Assembly (NCBI GenBank): GCA_037976565.1 | Contig: CP137666.1 | Span: 49,255,271 to 49,319,270, forward strand | Reading direction: 5' to 3' | DNA from: Mesocentrotus franciscanus | Lineage: Eukaryota > Echinodermata > Echinoidea > Camarodonta > Strongylocentrotidae | Length of the DNA: 64,000 bases | In this document: positions 15,301-30,300 of the stretch, piece by piece | How the letters are laid out: the number at the start of each line of letters is the position of its first letter | Position numbering within the stretch: the stretch's first letter is position 1 | Translations under genes and position numbers: made by a program | The notes under the pieces: generated by a model | Told to the model about the DNA's origin: nothing | Seen by the model: only the letters and a program-made list of their open reading frames with translations | Database searches by the model: none

Positions 15301-18300
15301 GTGAATTACTTTATTCTTAGAGCCACATATATACGCTATTGTATAATTGCACACAATGTGACAGTATGGTCTTTGAAGAGTATCACTGCCAATGGGCCAC
15401 TTTCCTGGAGGAACGGCAGAATTAATGCTCCAGCAGGAGAACGCTTCCTGGCACACTTGTTCCATTAGCATCCACTTTTAAGGTACACTCACTTTTCAAA
15501 TGTAAATAGAGTCATGTATGAATAATTACTTCTCCACTTTACAATGAAGACAGGAACCTGGATTCTTTACAAATGAACACGTAAGAAAACGCTTCAGCAA
15601 TAAATGAAGATTTATTAAAAAGAAGAAAATTATCTTGCTTAACACATTAATTGCAGGAAAATGGGAATAACCCTCTGCTTAATAGCACATCTCATCAAAG
15701 CAATCAATCCTAACAACTGGGGTAATAACGATGATCACATGTTTCCTTTACTTTCCTTTAAGAATTTCCTAACTTGATTAGAGAGGGTCATCCTTTCCCC
15801 ATGAGTGAGGCCAGAGCCCATCTCTGGAATTTTACGAGAGGTAAAAGGAGGTCATAATCGTTCGATTCCAATCATTTCTGTGAAGTTAGATTTTCCACTT
15901 TAAAGCATTTCTGGTGAACTATTAAAAACTTTCAAACCACAATCCTAGAATGTATTCTGCCTGAGATCTGGTACAAATGGTTTTAGGCCACTAGAATGGT
16001 AAAGTTTAGTAACAAACAAATCTCTGTTCTTTTTTCTTATTTTTATGAGATGGTTGATGGGCTTTGAAGACCACACCCCTTCCAAATGTCATCACCCTGT
16101 ATGATTAGCGTGTTAGATCCTATCCCTGTAACACCTTCAATCTGGAAGACATTCTGACCTGGTCTCTCCATGACCTCATTCCACTATACTATGTGTTTGG
16201 GGGAGTGGGAGAATCAGTAAGGTCATTTCTTGACACCTTTGCTTTTTACACAGCACGAGCCCTCTTTTAAGTCTCTGTGCAAATTACGCAATTAAGTCCT
16301 ATAAAACCCCTCATCCTCTTCCTTCTCCCCTTACCCACGACTCAATGCTAAGATTGACACTATATCATCTGCTATGAGGCAGAAGAGTTTTATCTCATGT
16401 GAATTCATGGACTTTGGAAAGAGCAACAACAATGAAACTGAAGAAAATAAATGAATAGTTATTTCTTTGCCCCTTCAGACTTAATGCCCCCGTGTGTTCC
16501 CTATTCTACCGGTATTCACATTCATCACCCCCTCCTTGCATCCCTTCCTTCTCCAACCAGTATCGAATCAAAATGGTCGACACACATCGCCATACCAAAT
16601 TCCTCCCTCTGATTTCTGAACACAAGCATGTGAATCTCATCTCATCTCATACTAAATCGTTCATGAATATAGCTCCTGAAAATATTCAATATTACATAGT
16701 AAAACAGATGAATAAATCTTCACAAACTTACCTACTAAGAGTAGGAGGCCTAGGGCCCAACATATTGGTTATTCCATATTCTCACACTGCACCACAAAAC
16801 CCCGCCTTATGCAATATCATAATTCATGAAACATCAGTGAATTAACACCATGCGATATCAAGATGCACATCTCATCCAACCGGCTCCTGTAAACAATGAC
16901 AAGCGTGTTGATATCCTACTATCATTTGTTTTCCATTCTCCATTCTTGGAAGCTATTGTAAGGCAAGATATCGCACTTTTGAGCATGAATGAATGCAAAT
17001 ATATGGCATGCTTCATGAATAGGGAAAAATCCCAGGTGATGTTGCCTCACTCTTATCCAATCACAGGCATGCAATGGTGGACATCATGAATTTCTCTTCA
17101 AAGGGGGTGGAGACAGCGAAGGACGTGGACCAATGATTAATTACGATGCAAACTGATAATAGACTCATTTGCATAGTTCAAAGGTCATCCATTTCAAGTT
17201 TTAAAAAAATGGTAGCTTGTGCGCAGCCCCCCCTGTCTGCCGGCTGGGGCAGGTGGAGCTACACACGGAGTATGCTGTGATTCGGCATCGGTTATGTTTA
17301 CGTCATGCCGTCTGCCAGCCACTCAGCTGTGCTGGCAAATAATCTCTCTTTTTTTCTTCTTATTACTATACTACAGCCTAGTATTGGCAAGCTATCAATC
17401 AGAGAAGGAGAGAGCAAGAGAGAGAGAGAAGGAAGAGGCCTAGTATAAGACCCCCTGGGAACGGAGCTCCTATTACAGCACACTACAGGAGCTCGTGTGA
17501 CCCAACACAAACGATCAATTTACAGGGCAAGCCGGCTAGCCGCCAGCTCTAAAACCCAGCCCTGAACTTACTGCCTCTGGCTTAGGGCCAGACCAAGCAA
17601 AGCCTTCTGGTTAACATACTCAGCTTGAGACCTACTTGTTTAACGAAATTCAGAACCCCTTCTCTTTCTCTCCTTCTCTGGGGCACATGGACTACCACAG
17701 CTTTAAAGAACAGTCTGAACATTACAACCTTAGTTGCAAATCATATGCATGGTACCCAAATAACCCAATAGTCATACCTCCCATCATTTTCCAAACAAAC
17801 ATTAATCATCAAGTAATTATTGTTCCACATTTTTTGTATAATATTACTATTTATCACTATTCACATTAATTACAAGTCAATTTTTACAAGTCTTTGTGAT
17901 AACCATATGCAAAATAATGATTATTACAATAACACAAATGTATAAAGTTGTACAGAAGAATGCAGATTTCTCATGAATACCATCACCATTGCATTATCAT
18001 GCATATTAACAGCCTGCGAAGATTGCATCTAAACAAGATCTACAAGTGACATAAATATCATCAGAAATTACAGGCAACAACAAGGATGGCAACAATAACT
18101 GCCAAGTATGTCTCACAAGTAGAAGAAATAAATAATCACTCCAGTTCGGTCTATATACATTAACAACCTACACATATCAACATTATAAAAATGAATAGAT
18201 ATTTATGATACAAATACATATCACAATCATTATGCAGCTGAAGAATTATCCATTATGATTGGTCTTTATAGATTATTAATATATATCCATAACTGCAAAC

Positions 18301-21300
18301 TTGTATTAAAGGAATACTAAAATCTGAATGAACATCTCAAAGAAATGGTTGACTAGCATACACATTGGAACTGATGAGATTTTCAAAGTCATAAAAACAG
18401 TAGTGAAGACATGATCTAAACATTTATTAATAAACAAATACAAATAACGGCAAGCATTTCTCTGCATGTTTGATTTATATTTGACATGTAGAAACACAAA
18501 TTAATCAATCATTTCTACTTTAGTAGTCAAGGATCTAACTACACATTGCTACTCTCCTTACCTACTAATTCAAACACTATTACCTCATAAACAAATAAGG
18601 CTTATCATTCAGCTAAACCCTCTGCCCTTTCATTTAAAAATTCTTCCTTGATAAAACTTGGAATGCCCGCACTGTCCTCCATACAGCTTCCATCAATTAA
18701 GCTTCTGACCTGTGAGGGAGAGCAGACTATAAATATCAGCTCTCCATCTCCTTCTCCTCCAGGCTACAAATGTTTCCCTCCAACACTCCTCGCCAAAGAT
18801 CTAATCATCTACGGCTTCAACACTGCCGATAACCAGGCACTTGAAGTGCTACTGAGCAGCACCGGTTCACTGAACCCAAGTACTCCTTTAAATTATCGTA
18901 AGAAATGAAGTCACTGACACCTAAGTGTAAGAGTTTGAAGTCATCAAACCATGAGGGACGAGTGTCTACTTTCTATTACAGATGCGTCTATTCATTTCAC
19001 CTTGCCATCAGGGAGAAGAGTCTACTTTTAAACTTGACTTCTAACCTATAAAAAGGCAAGGGTGTTCTAGGATTTCCAGCAAATGCTATTCTGGAGTGAC
19101 ATTTCAACGTTGAAGGACGGGTCACAATGTTTTTCATTATACATAACATTTTGAAACACTACCCATTTATCATTTCCTTCACGGTTTTGTTAGATATCAC
19201 ATCAAATCTGATTTCAGATGAGTCAGAAATTTACATCTTTTCTTGTATCATATCCAAGACAGAATTACAGAAATATATCTCTGGTTTCAATTAAGTGTAT
19301 TTTTATAAGGTCAGATTATTCATAATCCCAATAATGATAAATAACTGTATTCTAAAAATGCCTTTTGACGACGATTTAAAGGGCAGACCAACAAAGCTCT
19401 ACTTGTTTTCCATGATCATCCCAATTCAATTTGGTCAATTTATTTTATTGAAGCTTGACTCTCAGTGGGCTATTCTGACCTTTAAAATAACTACCATTGA
19501 CCATGGTAATAAATGACCCACTTATGGGCAACAGTGCTTTACATAGTGAAAGGGTGTGTATAGTCATTTTGCAGACATTTCATTGAGTAAATCATCTTCT
19601 TGTGAAAAGGGAAATTTCTGGCAGAGAGTAGACCTGTCGTTAAATAAATTTTCATTAAAATTGCCTGAAAAATTTTATCAAGTTGTAGTCCTTAAAGTTT
19701 CACTATTAATATCAGAACAATACTACAGTAATTGATTGAAAAGTTTCTACTTGAAATTCCAAGGGAATTTGGGGAAGAGTTAGAAGGACAAAAGTGGGAT
19801 TTACAACTTAGAATGATGAATACTGACGATTTATACAAACTCTCTCAACAAGAGACTATATTCTAGATTAATACTGAAATGATATAATGTGCTCACACAA
19901 TTAAAAGTTATTCAAATGCCATGTAATGACAATGAAATCATCCAGTCTTTTTCATACTCATGTCTTATCATTGGCAAGATGAGGGAAACAATTTTTGGTC
20001 TAATGTTATGACAAGGTATAACAGTAATTCTATCCAAAAAAAAATACAATGGCAAGGGGGGAGACATTGCACAATCCAACTAATCATGTCATGAACTTTA
20101 CCAAACTCGTTGTTAACATTTCAATTTAGAAGGAAAAGAAAAAACTATGCACAAATATGTGTGCAATTTATGATACATTGATTGAATGATCATCTAGCAC
20201 TTCAGGTACATACAATATTAAAATCTTAATAGTAGGGATGTTCACATTAATGCTTAGATGAACTCTGACAATAACAAAAAATTTGCTAAGGAATACATGT
20301 TATGATAGCACTATTCTGATGAGACAAGATTAAAACTGATTGAAATTTCTTGTACAAAAACATAAACACAATCAAAAACTTGAATACATCTATCTTATTG
20401 AGCAGTGTTGAATGTACATGAATTTTCACTAAACCATTATACACAGCTAATATTACAATGTTTCAAACTACTTGTTTTTACAAGGTACTATGTTAGAGGT
20501 AGAGTAAACAAACATAAACATGACATGATCTTTTCTATACATTCCATGCAGCATATCTCACAAATCAGTCCATCATATATAAAGAAGATAAAAAAACAAG
20601 TAAAACGAACAAGAGAGAAAAAGATCAAATGCAATTTACATAAATTAACACACACAGACACAGGTAGACATACAAAAACTCACACCCTCACACACTGATC
20701 TTTCCAGTTCAAAGTAAAGTGTAGATCCTCGTTCAACTTCTAGGCATCAGCACCTAAAATGTGCATCACTTGCTAAATGTCATGTCTATACAAAATAATA
20801 AAGTATCACTTTCATCTAAAGACAAACAGCTTTTCTATGATTCGTGTATAAACTAGTTCCACTTTTTCAAATTCCCTCACTAGAACTAGATTTGTAGACT
20901 CATATTTTACTAATCTGCTATACAAAAGTCTATAAAAAGGTAATCACACATTTTTCTTCAAATATTTCTTCATCTGTCCAGTGAATGGATCCTATTGTCC
21001 AATATGTTTAACATGTGCAGCAGGGACTAGTCATCTAATTTATAATTACTAAAGAAGGAAAACACAGTAATATTTGTGTTTTCCTTTCTTGTCTTTTCTT
21101 TCTTTTTGCAACAGTAGAATATATATTGTTGATTACATTTTTTACTATACAATAATTCCTATATTTAGGTAAAATAAAAATGATTGAGGCATTTTTTATC
21201 TCTCTCCACAGACAAGAACATTTTGGGGAAACAAAAACAAATCTCAAATTTTATGGAAAAAAGACCATCACGCTAATCATCTAAAATTCAGTCTTCCAAA

Positions 21301-24300
21301 ACATCTCTGTTCTCTGGATCAGTGCCATTGATTAGAAGAGCTTGGTAAACCTGGTTCGAGTTGGGTACAAAATGAAAAATACTGCTCTATTGAGCAACCA
21401 CAAAATAAAAGAAAAAAAATGTTGTGACCAAGTGAAACTAAGAGGGCCAAACTCTGTGTATAGATGGCTCTGTTCTGGATACTGTTATGTCGCCCTCTCC
21501 GGGTCCCAGTCATGTTATCCTATATCTGTGGATCCTATGTAAATTGAATGAGCATATTGTTCACTAACTCCTATGTAGTCAATGCTACTTTCCTTAATTG
21601 TGTGGTAGCAGAAGTGGGATCTATGCACCTTTTTCTGATTTGGTGGAGTGGTCGCATTAAGATCTGTACACTGTTCATTTGGTTCCTTATTGTTGTGGTG
21701 GCAGCAGTAAGACCTGTTGACTGTTAATTTTGTTCCTTATTGCTGGTTGCCACGATGGGAACTGTACACTGTTCATTTGGTTCCTTATTGAAAATGTGGC
21801 AGCGGTGGGATCTGTTGACTGTTAATTTGGTTCTTTATTGTCTGGTGGCAGCGATAAGACCTATTGACTGTTAATTTGGTTCCTTATCATCTGGTAGCAG
21901 CAGTAAGACCTGTTGACTGTTAATTTGGTTCCTTATTGTTATAGTGGCAGCAGTGGGATATGTTGACTGTTAATTTGGTTTCTTTTTTGGGGGTAGCAGC
22001 GGTAGGCTCTGCTGACTGCTTATTTGGTTCCTTATAAGTGTGGTGGCAGCGGTGGGATCTGACTACCAATTTTGTTCCTTATTGTCTGGTTGCCACAGTA
22101 GGATCTGTTGACTGTTAATTTTGTTCCGTATTGTTATGGTGGCAGGGTGGGATCTGTTGACTGTTAATTTTGTTCCTTATTATCTGGTTGCCACAGTGGG
22201 ATCTGTTGACTGTTAATTTGGTTCCTTATTGTCTGGTTGCCACAGTGGGGTCTGTTGACTGCTAATTTGGTTCTTTATTGTTATGGTGGCAGCGGTGGGA
22301 TCTGTTGACTGTTAATTTGGTTCCTTATTGTCTGGTGGCAGCAGTAAGACCTCTTGACTGTTAATTTGGTTCCTTATTGTTATGGTGGCAGCGACGGGAT
22401 CTGTTGACTGTTAATTTGGTTTCTTTTTTGGGGGGTAGCAGCAGTAGGATCTGTTGACTGTTAATGTAGTTCCTTATTAGCGTGGTAGCAGCAGCGGGAT
22501 CTATAGACTTGTTGATTGTGCAGCTGCAGGGGAGGTATTTCAAGAATACTTCCCTTTTGGTGTGGTGGCAGCGGTGGGATTTGTTTGAATATAACTTGTT
22601 TCCATCTTGTGTTTTGGTAGCAGATCAACGTGACTTCAGTTATCAATGGTCTCCTATTTTGCATAATATACATAAAAGGAATAATCGTGCCCACATGAAG
22701 CTACCAATATGTGCTATAAAGATTCAGTATAATTTACTGTGTTACTCTAAACAAAAAATGTTCTCATTAACATTGTGATATTTTTGTATGCCAGACAAGG
22801 TTAATCTTCCAGCTTTCACCTTCATTCATATTTGAGTTGACCAATCTCCAAAGACATTTCTTTAGCACCTTTTTCAACAGACTAACCTCAATGGATGACT
22901 AAAGCGAGTAAAACATTTCATCGGGTAGAAATTCAAGCTTTCTCTTAGCACAGCCTGATGAAAACTCTTATAACTTCCTGTCCATAGCAGGAGGTAGGAA
23001 AAAGAGGTAGTCATGTGATATGCACTGATTCTTGTCATTGATGCACATGTCACATCGCAGGAGGTGAGGATGAACAAGAAGATAAGTACAAGAACACTGT
23101 AGTCGACACATAGTTGTTTGAGGTTGTTTCTGTGCTTGTAGACCATGTTGCCATGACGAATACAAGGTAATGAGGTACATATTGACACCATGCCATTTTT
23201 AGAAATACAAATGATATATTCAGAGCAGCTTTGGAATTCTATTACAGGTACTGTCATATCAGCATTGATGTTCCTATTTTAAATCCATCTGCAAAAATAA
23301 CTTTACCAAGAAATGTCTTTCTTGCAGAAACAAAACATAACAGATTGCTTTTTACAGTAGCATTCAGGTTAAATAACCAAAAGCTATTTGCATGTATTCT
23401 GCAATGCACTTTATCAACCTTGGTTTCACACTTCTCCAGTTGACACATATATGCCGGTAAGTCTAAGACGATATCCAGCTTTCATATGTATATTGGAAAT
23501 GAGAACAGTTCATTCGATTCACAGCTTAAATAGTTTGAGTTCACTTTAAAAACACTGCTGTATACTGCACCCTGCACAGACTCAAAACATATTTAGGAGT
23601 TGTCAAATGTGAAAACAATGCAAAATGAGTAAAACTCATTGTTAATAACATTTGAAAAAGTCCACAGTGAGTTTGGTCACTACAACGGAGCACATAGATT
23701 GTGATCCATACAACTGTGTATGACTCTATACCATAAAATGTTCAATACAATAACTTTCAGTGCTATTTGTTCTAAACACCATCACAGTTGTACATGAATG
23801 CAGCTATTCATCAATTTAAACAAAAATCAGATCGAAATAACAGGAAAGGGGCAATGAGAACAGAGATAGACTTGTGAGAAAATTAGAGGCATATCATTTT
23901 ACCGTTGAGTATGATCCTGTATGCCAACGGGCCTGGCACCTTTGAGTATTGCAAGTGGTGGAATTCTCTGGTTTCCTATGGTCACACCAGCTGTCTGATA
24001 CAGTTTGGCCATTTCGCCTCCTGCACTTTACGACCCTGGACTGGACCCCTCCACTACAAGTTCTGGAGCACTGTAGAGACAGAGAGAAGGAAAACACATA
24101 TAGATCAAACATCACTTTCATCGATGAGGATTCATAGCATTTCGTGAAAACAAGATTCCCTGATTTTTACTTGATAGAGTTTCCAAGTCCTAGCATCATT
24201 CAAAAAAAGGGGCATTTTACACACTAAGAGCTACCATAGGCAATCATCTAGTGAATACACTGTTTAGACTTGAGACTAAATAATAAAAATTCTAAAATTC

Positions 24301-27300
24301 CCTACAATTCCTCCGACTGGAGAAGAAGGAACTCATCTTCCAGCTTTCCCCCGATTTCCGAGATAGCTTAAAGCCATGTGGATGAACATGCATGCCAGTA
24401 TTCGCATTAAAAGATAATAGACTTACACATTATGTGTACATACTATTGAATAGAGGCTTTTTTTAAAGTCTGAACACATATAAAATCAAATAAAGGACAG
24501 ATTAAAATCATAAACCTTAAAGAACTCTATTAAGCATATTACCTTGATTATATTTCTTTCAAATATAATTTCAATATTTTTTAAACCATAGCTACCAAAC
24601 TAAAATGTATAAAATAACTGATTAACTATAGACGCTTTTTCGCACCTGCATGACCTAGCATGGCTTTGGGCAGAAGAAGGGCCTTGATCACAGGTACTTA
24701 AAGTCAACCAAAGGCCTTCCTCTATGACCACATAGAAATCCCCCCTGCCCTTCCCCTCTCTACTCTCAGTTCCTCCACAACAAACTCACCTGACCCCATT
24801 CTCCGAAGTCCCAGGAGGGGCAGGGCTCCACCTCACAAGGCTCTGTGTCAGGTGGTCTGGAGGTCTGGTCACAGTACGATGATATCCTGTTGCCATCGTC
24901 CAGGCATTCCACCCTGCGTTGCTTCGACCCCTCACCGCACGAAACACTGCACTGTGGGTGTGAAAAGAGCAGTGCAACAGATTAAAGATGGATACTGTGG
25001 ATAATGTCTTCAAGAGAAGTTCTGGACTAAGCAACTAGAACACAATTAATGTCTTGGATAGATTTTCATGATTAGAACTTTTTCTATGTCACATGTAATA
25101 TTTACCCTTTAGTATTTCCATAAATATGATTTCAGTTTTTAAAAAAAATTAAAAAATTGAATTTTCTTCCAAATGACTACTACATGTACATGGTATAGAT
25201 GGAACAATATATCTTCACATGTTTATCATTGTGGCTGAAAATGGTTTATTATGCATTGAAACAATAATAAATAAAAAGTACAAATAGTTTCCACATCCCC
25301 ACATCAACAGCTGTTTTATCGACAATATGGCACATCAAGAGCTATTTATAGGACTAAACTGAACTCTATGTCATACTGAGGACATTACCATAGCAAAGGA
25401 TAAAATTTCATTAATGAAATGGAACTTGAGAGTGACATTAAGTACTCACTGGACTCCATGTGCTTGTCCTCCAGCTGTGCCTTGTACCAATCCTATTGTC
25501 ATAATTATCATGTAAAGTGCGCCCTCTGGGTCTATTGGTAGGACAATCTTGGCTATTGCAGGAGTGTTCTCTGCTTGGTTTGATCTCAGGATCACACTCT
25601 GAATTGGATGTAATTGTGTCATCGTTGTAAACACAGGCGACGTAACGCGTTGTCACTCCTTCTCCACAGGAGACTGGACACTGTTGATAAGAAAATAAGC
25701 AAAAATTTAAACTGCTAGATCCTGGGATTATGATGTAATCAGGAAGAATTTGGAACATAATTACACAAATAATTCTAACAAATATCACAACACACTGACA
25801 AATATGCTCATGTCACATAGTGTAACATAACAGTCTTGCAAAACATAATTGCATTCATGTTATTAAACTCAATGTCTTTCTTTCTTTATCTATTTTGTTT
25901 CTTTTTTTTACTTAATGCTACATGTGGGAGATTGGAGGCTCAATATCATAAGTCAAAATCAGAAGGCCCAAAAGGAGATATTTTAGCAATTTTAGACTTC
26001 TTATTTTCAGTCAATGGGATGATTGGATTTTATATCATGTGTGGAAGAAAAAAACTTCATTAACAGCTGTAAATGAAGAAAAAAGGAGAACAGAAGGAGA
26101 CAGAGGGAGGAAAAGAGAAATATAAAGATTGATATATAAGAAATACTAAATACATTACCTACTTGGGAAGGATCTTACAGGGAGGCTAAGAATTCAAAAA
26201 AAGTTATCCTGAATCCCCTCTGAATATTTAAAAGTACTTTTGTATAACATCAAATGCTAATCTTAGAAATCCATTTTTTGATAACTCACCTCTCTCCAGT
26301 CCCCTGTCCTCCAATGGGGGCAAGACTTGATCTCACACATCTCCATGGACGGAGGTCGAAGGTCAGGGTTGCAGTCTGTATTGTCAATGTTGCCATAGCT
26401 GTCACGGCAACTCACATATCTTTCCCTGATGCCCGGTCCACAAGTCATCGAACACTGCAAAAAAACAACAAAAAGGGAACATTTTTTTATTTTCAAGTTT
26501 TTGTTTTGGTGTTAATTTGTTAAATTATATCATCTTTGGGTTGCGGTAGCAAAATGCAGCTTCTCCAGCTTAAATTCCTTTTCTTTAAGATCTATATTTT
26601 ATGGAATGTAGGTATTTTCTGCATTTCAGGATTACATCTTTGTTTCTTGAAATGTTCTTAACCTTTCACTCATACCGCTTTCCATATTCAATAAATTTCA
26701 ATGAGGAATACCCTTTTCCATGTGTTAGGAAAGTATGTCCCATGACAACAAGTGACTTGTCTCTTTCAAAATAAGATTTAATTAAACTTAAACCAAACAT
26801 TTTAAAATTTGAATCAACCTTTTTAAACTAACATCTTCATCTTCAAATAACAAACTGTTTTAGGCTGAATTTCTGCACAGTCACTGATTTTATAGTTAAT
26901 TACATTCCTTTTTGTTTGCAAATTCTGATAGCGAAATGAAACTATCAGATATTTCTTGTATATTTTTTATCTCCTGTAATTTACAAGCTTGGCATTATTA
27001 CACACTTGCCTAATCTATATTCACATTTTTGTTCTTGTAACTTTCATTTTTAAGAATGTCCTATGTGATATTGTATGTTTCCTAAACTTACTGGTGTCCA
27101 TGCTCCTGTCCTCCATTGGCTCCTGAATATCCTCCTCTTGGCTGCAGGAGAAATACCAGGATTCCCTCTGTCCACAATCTCATCAAACACTGGCATGGTG
27201 ACAATCTCTCTGTTAGGCAGAGTTGTAGCTTCGGTGGTAGTAGGAGCGATGGTGGTGGTGGTAGGGATGGGGCAATCAGGAGCTTGCATTCCTGTTCTAT

Positions 27301-30300
27301 GATGGGCTTGGCCCCAGCGCTACATTCTGATTCATCCAGCCATTGGCCATCAAAAGTGCGACAGCGGACGGTTCGCCGCTGGTATCCGCTGCCACAGGTT
27401 ACAGAGCACTGCATGGAAATACAGGAAACAGGTTGTGCACTTAGCCCAGTAACCAAACAGCCAATCACAACTCTCCCAAAAAGATACCCTGAAATACCTC
27501 CTTAATTTACCCCAATATATAAAGTAGTATTATAAACAGGCTCTCTGACATTTCAAATTGTATGTATCATTATACTGCTTTGATTAGGGGGGGGGGGGCA
27601 AAATTTGGTCACATCATGCAACTGAAATATGAAGGGAAAAAAAAATCAGAATTTCTTTTAAGAATTTCCAGTGACGTTCTTTCCAAGTCTTGATCCCTTC
27701 TTTGAGTGTGAAGATTTGTCACATCTTAACTTCCAAGGGTTAAATTTTCAGATTTGATTCTTAGATTAATATCAAAATTAGGTATAACATATATTATAAA
27801 GACAGAAAATTCAAAATGCATGCAAACCTTTCCTTTTTTTTAAGGAAGAAAAATCCCAATAGTCTGAACAAAGTCTACAACATTAAGATTCTTGAGCAAG
27901 ATTTGCCATCTAGATTCTTAGATTCATATTTACATTAAGCATGACATATCTTCTATAGATATAAACTTCACAATTTTGAGGAACAAAAATTTGTCACTGG
28001 TCAAAAGAAAGTGTAAGCCCATAACATTCAGTTTTCTGAGAAGAATTTGCAATCAACAGCATAAACGGCTTAAAAAGTGATGAAGCACCTGTAGAATTTT
28101 TTTTGGAAACATTTCTATTTGTTAAAACCCTTACCGATTCCCATTGTCCAGGTGCCCAGTGAGGGCAGCGTTGCTGCTCACATCTCCGTCTCGCATCAGG
28201 TTTTGTGAGGCTGTCACAGAGCCTTGAATCTACCTTGGTCCCTTCCTGATAGCAAGCAACCTCTCTGAGTTCTTCACCTAAACCACATGACACTGAACAC
28301 TGACAAGAATACAAGAGAGAAAATGGTGAGGATCTTTGTCTTGTCAGACTGACAAATTTGAAAGTTTCCTGAAGAACATAGAATTCAGAAATAAATATTA
28401 TGCGGTAAGAGCCAGACAGGCATTGGCTATATCCTTTTAAACAGAGTTTACATCCTTCTGGCTTAAAATAGTTTGGAAAATACCCAGAGTAAAGATGATT
28501 GAAAGCATGAACTGCAATGACAGGCATACATGAATCAGCATAATTGCTTCTGATTCCATATTCAGTGGCTTTCCTGTTATAGCAATTGGTGATTAAGTCA
28601 TAAAATGCAATGTACGTAGTGTCATTACGTTAAGCAAATCTTGGCAAATTGTGTAATCTATTATGCATATAGGTAACATTTTCTTTTCTTTTAAATGTGG
28701 ACAAGTCGATAAGAAAGAATTAACAAGAAAGATTTTGTGCCAGAGGCAGTAAATCCCATATAACTTTTGATTAAATTTTAATAAGTATGCTGTTCTTTGT
28801 AATGGTCAAGATCTCTATCTTCTGTGCTGTGCACTTGTCACATTGTCATAATGTAACTATGTTTCCAAGTAAACACACTTAATTTCTCAATATCATCTCA
28901 AATTACACTGTAGCAACAGTATGCACAGATTTTTGTTCAAATCCTATTTAAATAATGAACATGACTTACTGCACTCCATTCTAAAGCTGACCATTCTGGG
29001 CATGCGTGACTGTTACAGTCCTCTACGGTGTGAAGTAACAATCGATCACAATATCTGTTGTCGACGATGTAGCCCCCGTCGTCACGACACGATGCCCCCC
29101 TGGATCTTGTGCCTGTATTACATGATCTTGAACACTGTCAAAGGAAGCAAACAGGAAGGCCGATATATTTTCAATTGGAAGGTCTACAGGTACAACCCCA
29201 GTAAATTGGGAATCCTGGTCAATCAAGATATATATAATCATTGAGAGTCTATCTAATATCTCTTTTCCAAATGATGTGGTGACTGCCTAAAAATAAATAA
29301 ATCATATAAGATACCTTATCACTTATTTTTAAATAAACATACCAATCAATGAAAATGCATAAGGGACTACATAGTGTTTTCTTTTAATCTCAATAATATA
29401 TATATATTTAAGAGGTTTAATTTCAGTTAGATTGATTATTGCCTCACAAGTGAACAAGGCCTAAGTAAAATTTGTTTATCTAGGAAGGGGGATTGTCATG
29501 CAACTAAATATATACCTGTACTTACCTGTGACCATAACGAATACTCCCATCTGTAGTCACTAGTGCTGCATGAATCCTGGCAATCGATCGTCTCAGGGGG
29601 GCGCTCTGCAGCATTACAGTAAACGTCAGTCACCTGAGTGTATTCCTCTCCTTTTCTCTTTTTGATGCATTTGATCAATCTGGTTTTCTTACACTGTTCG
29701 TTGCATTCAGATTCTCTCATGACGTGCCATCTAAAGAGGGAAAATTGAAATATCCGCAGTGATGGTTATTATCATAGTTACTACTTAAAGGGCAATCCAA
29801 CTTCATTATAAACTGCTAAGATAAACTAGAAAGAAAATGAAGAAAAGGATAAAGGACTAAGAAAGATTTGAATTTGAAAGGCAAGATTTTAATACACAAA
29901 CAATTTATGGAACTTTCATTTCTCTATATGTTGGTTTTGAAAGACTTGAGGATTTTGTATTAATCTAACAATTTGCCTCATTACAAATACAGATTAGGTT
30001 TTTATATATATCGCTTTATTCTCTAAATCAATATCTATTTCGAGAATTAAGTTTTAATCATCATAATCTCTGCTTTGTAGATTCAAATTAAATTTGAGCT
30101 TCATGATAACATAACCGTTCACTAAAGAAGGTCACAAGCACACTACACTTACAAAGGTTTTAATCAATGGTTTAAACCATGATTTCGCTCAACTTTCTTT
30201 GTGAATTCCGGGTAATATGAGACAAATTTCTTACCGAACTATACATCTTGTATTGCATTCTTCTTCAATAGGATCAGTGGGTCTTGGACCTTCACACATG

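Larger units (their letters stand above)
6467..23902 (-). other. 17.4-kb intron between TSP1-10 and TSP1-11
   Basis: All 15 TSP1 repeats are accounted for without it, so no missing exon is expected, and none was found. It carries a 323-bp tandem duplication, two MITEs (11178-11540, 13239-13662), a (GA)n tract at about 17401-17437, a GC-rich hairpin-prone stretch at about 17210-17300 and a ~1-kb minisatellite. The remainder is AT-rich with nothing recognised. Confidence 0.8.

Noticed and set aside
17210..17300. GC-rich stretch with a hairpin as a possible promoter or first exon
   Set aside because: No TATA, initiator or exon downstream could be supported; it is left as composition only.
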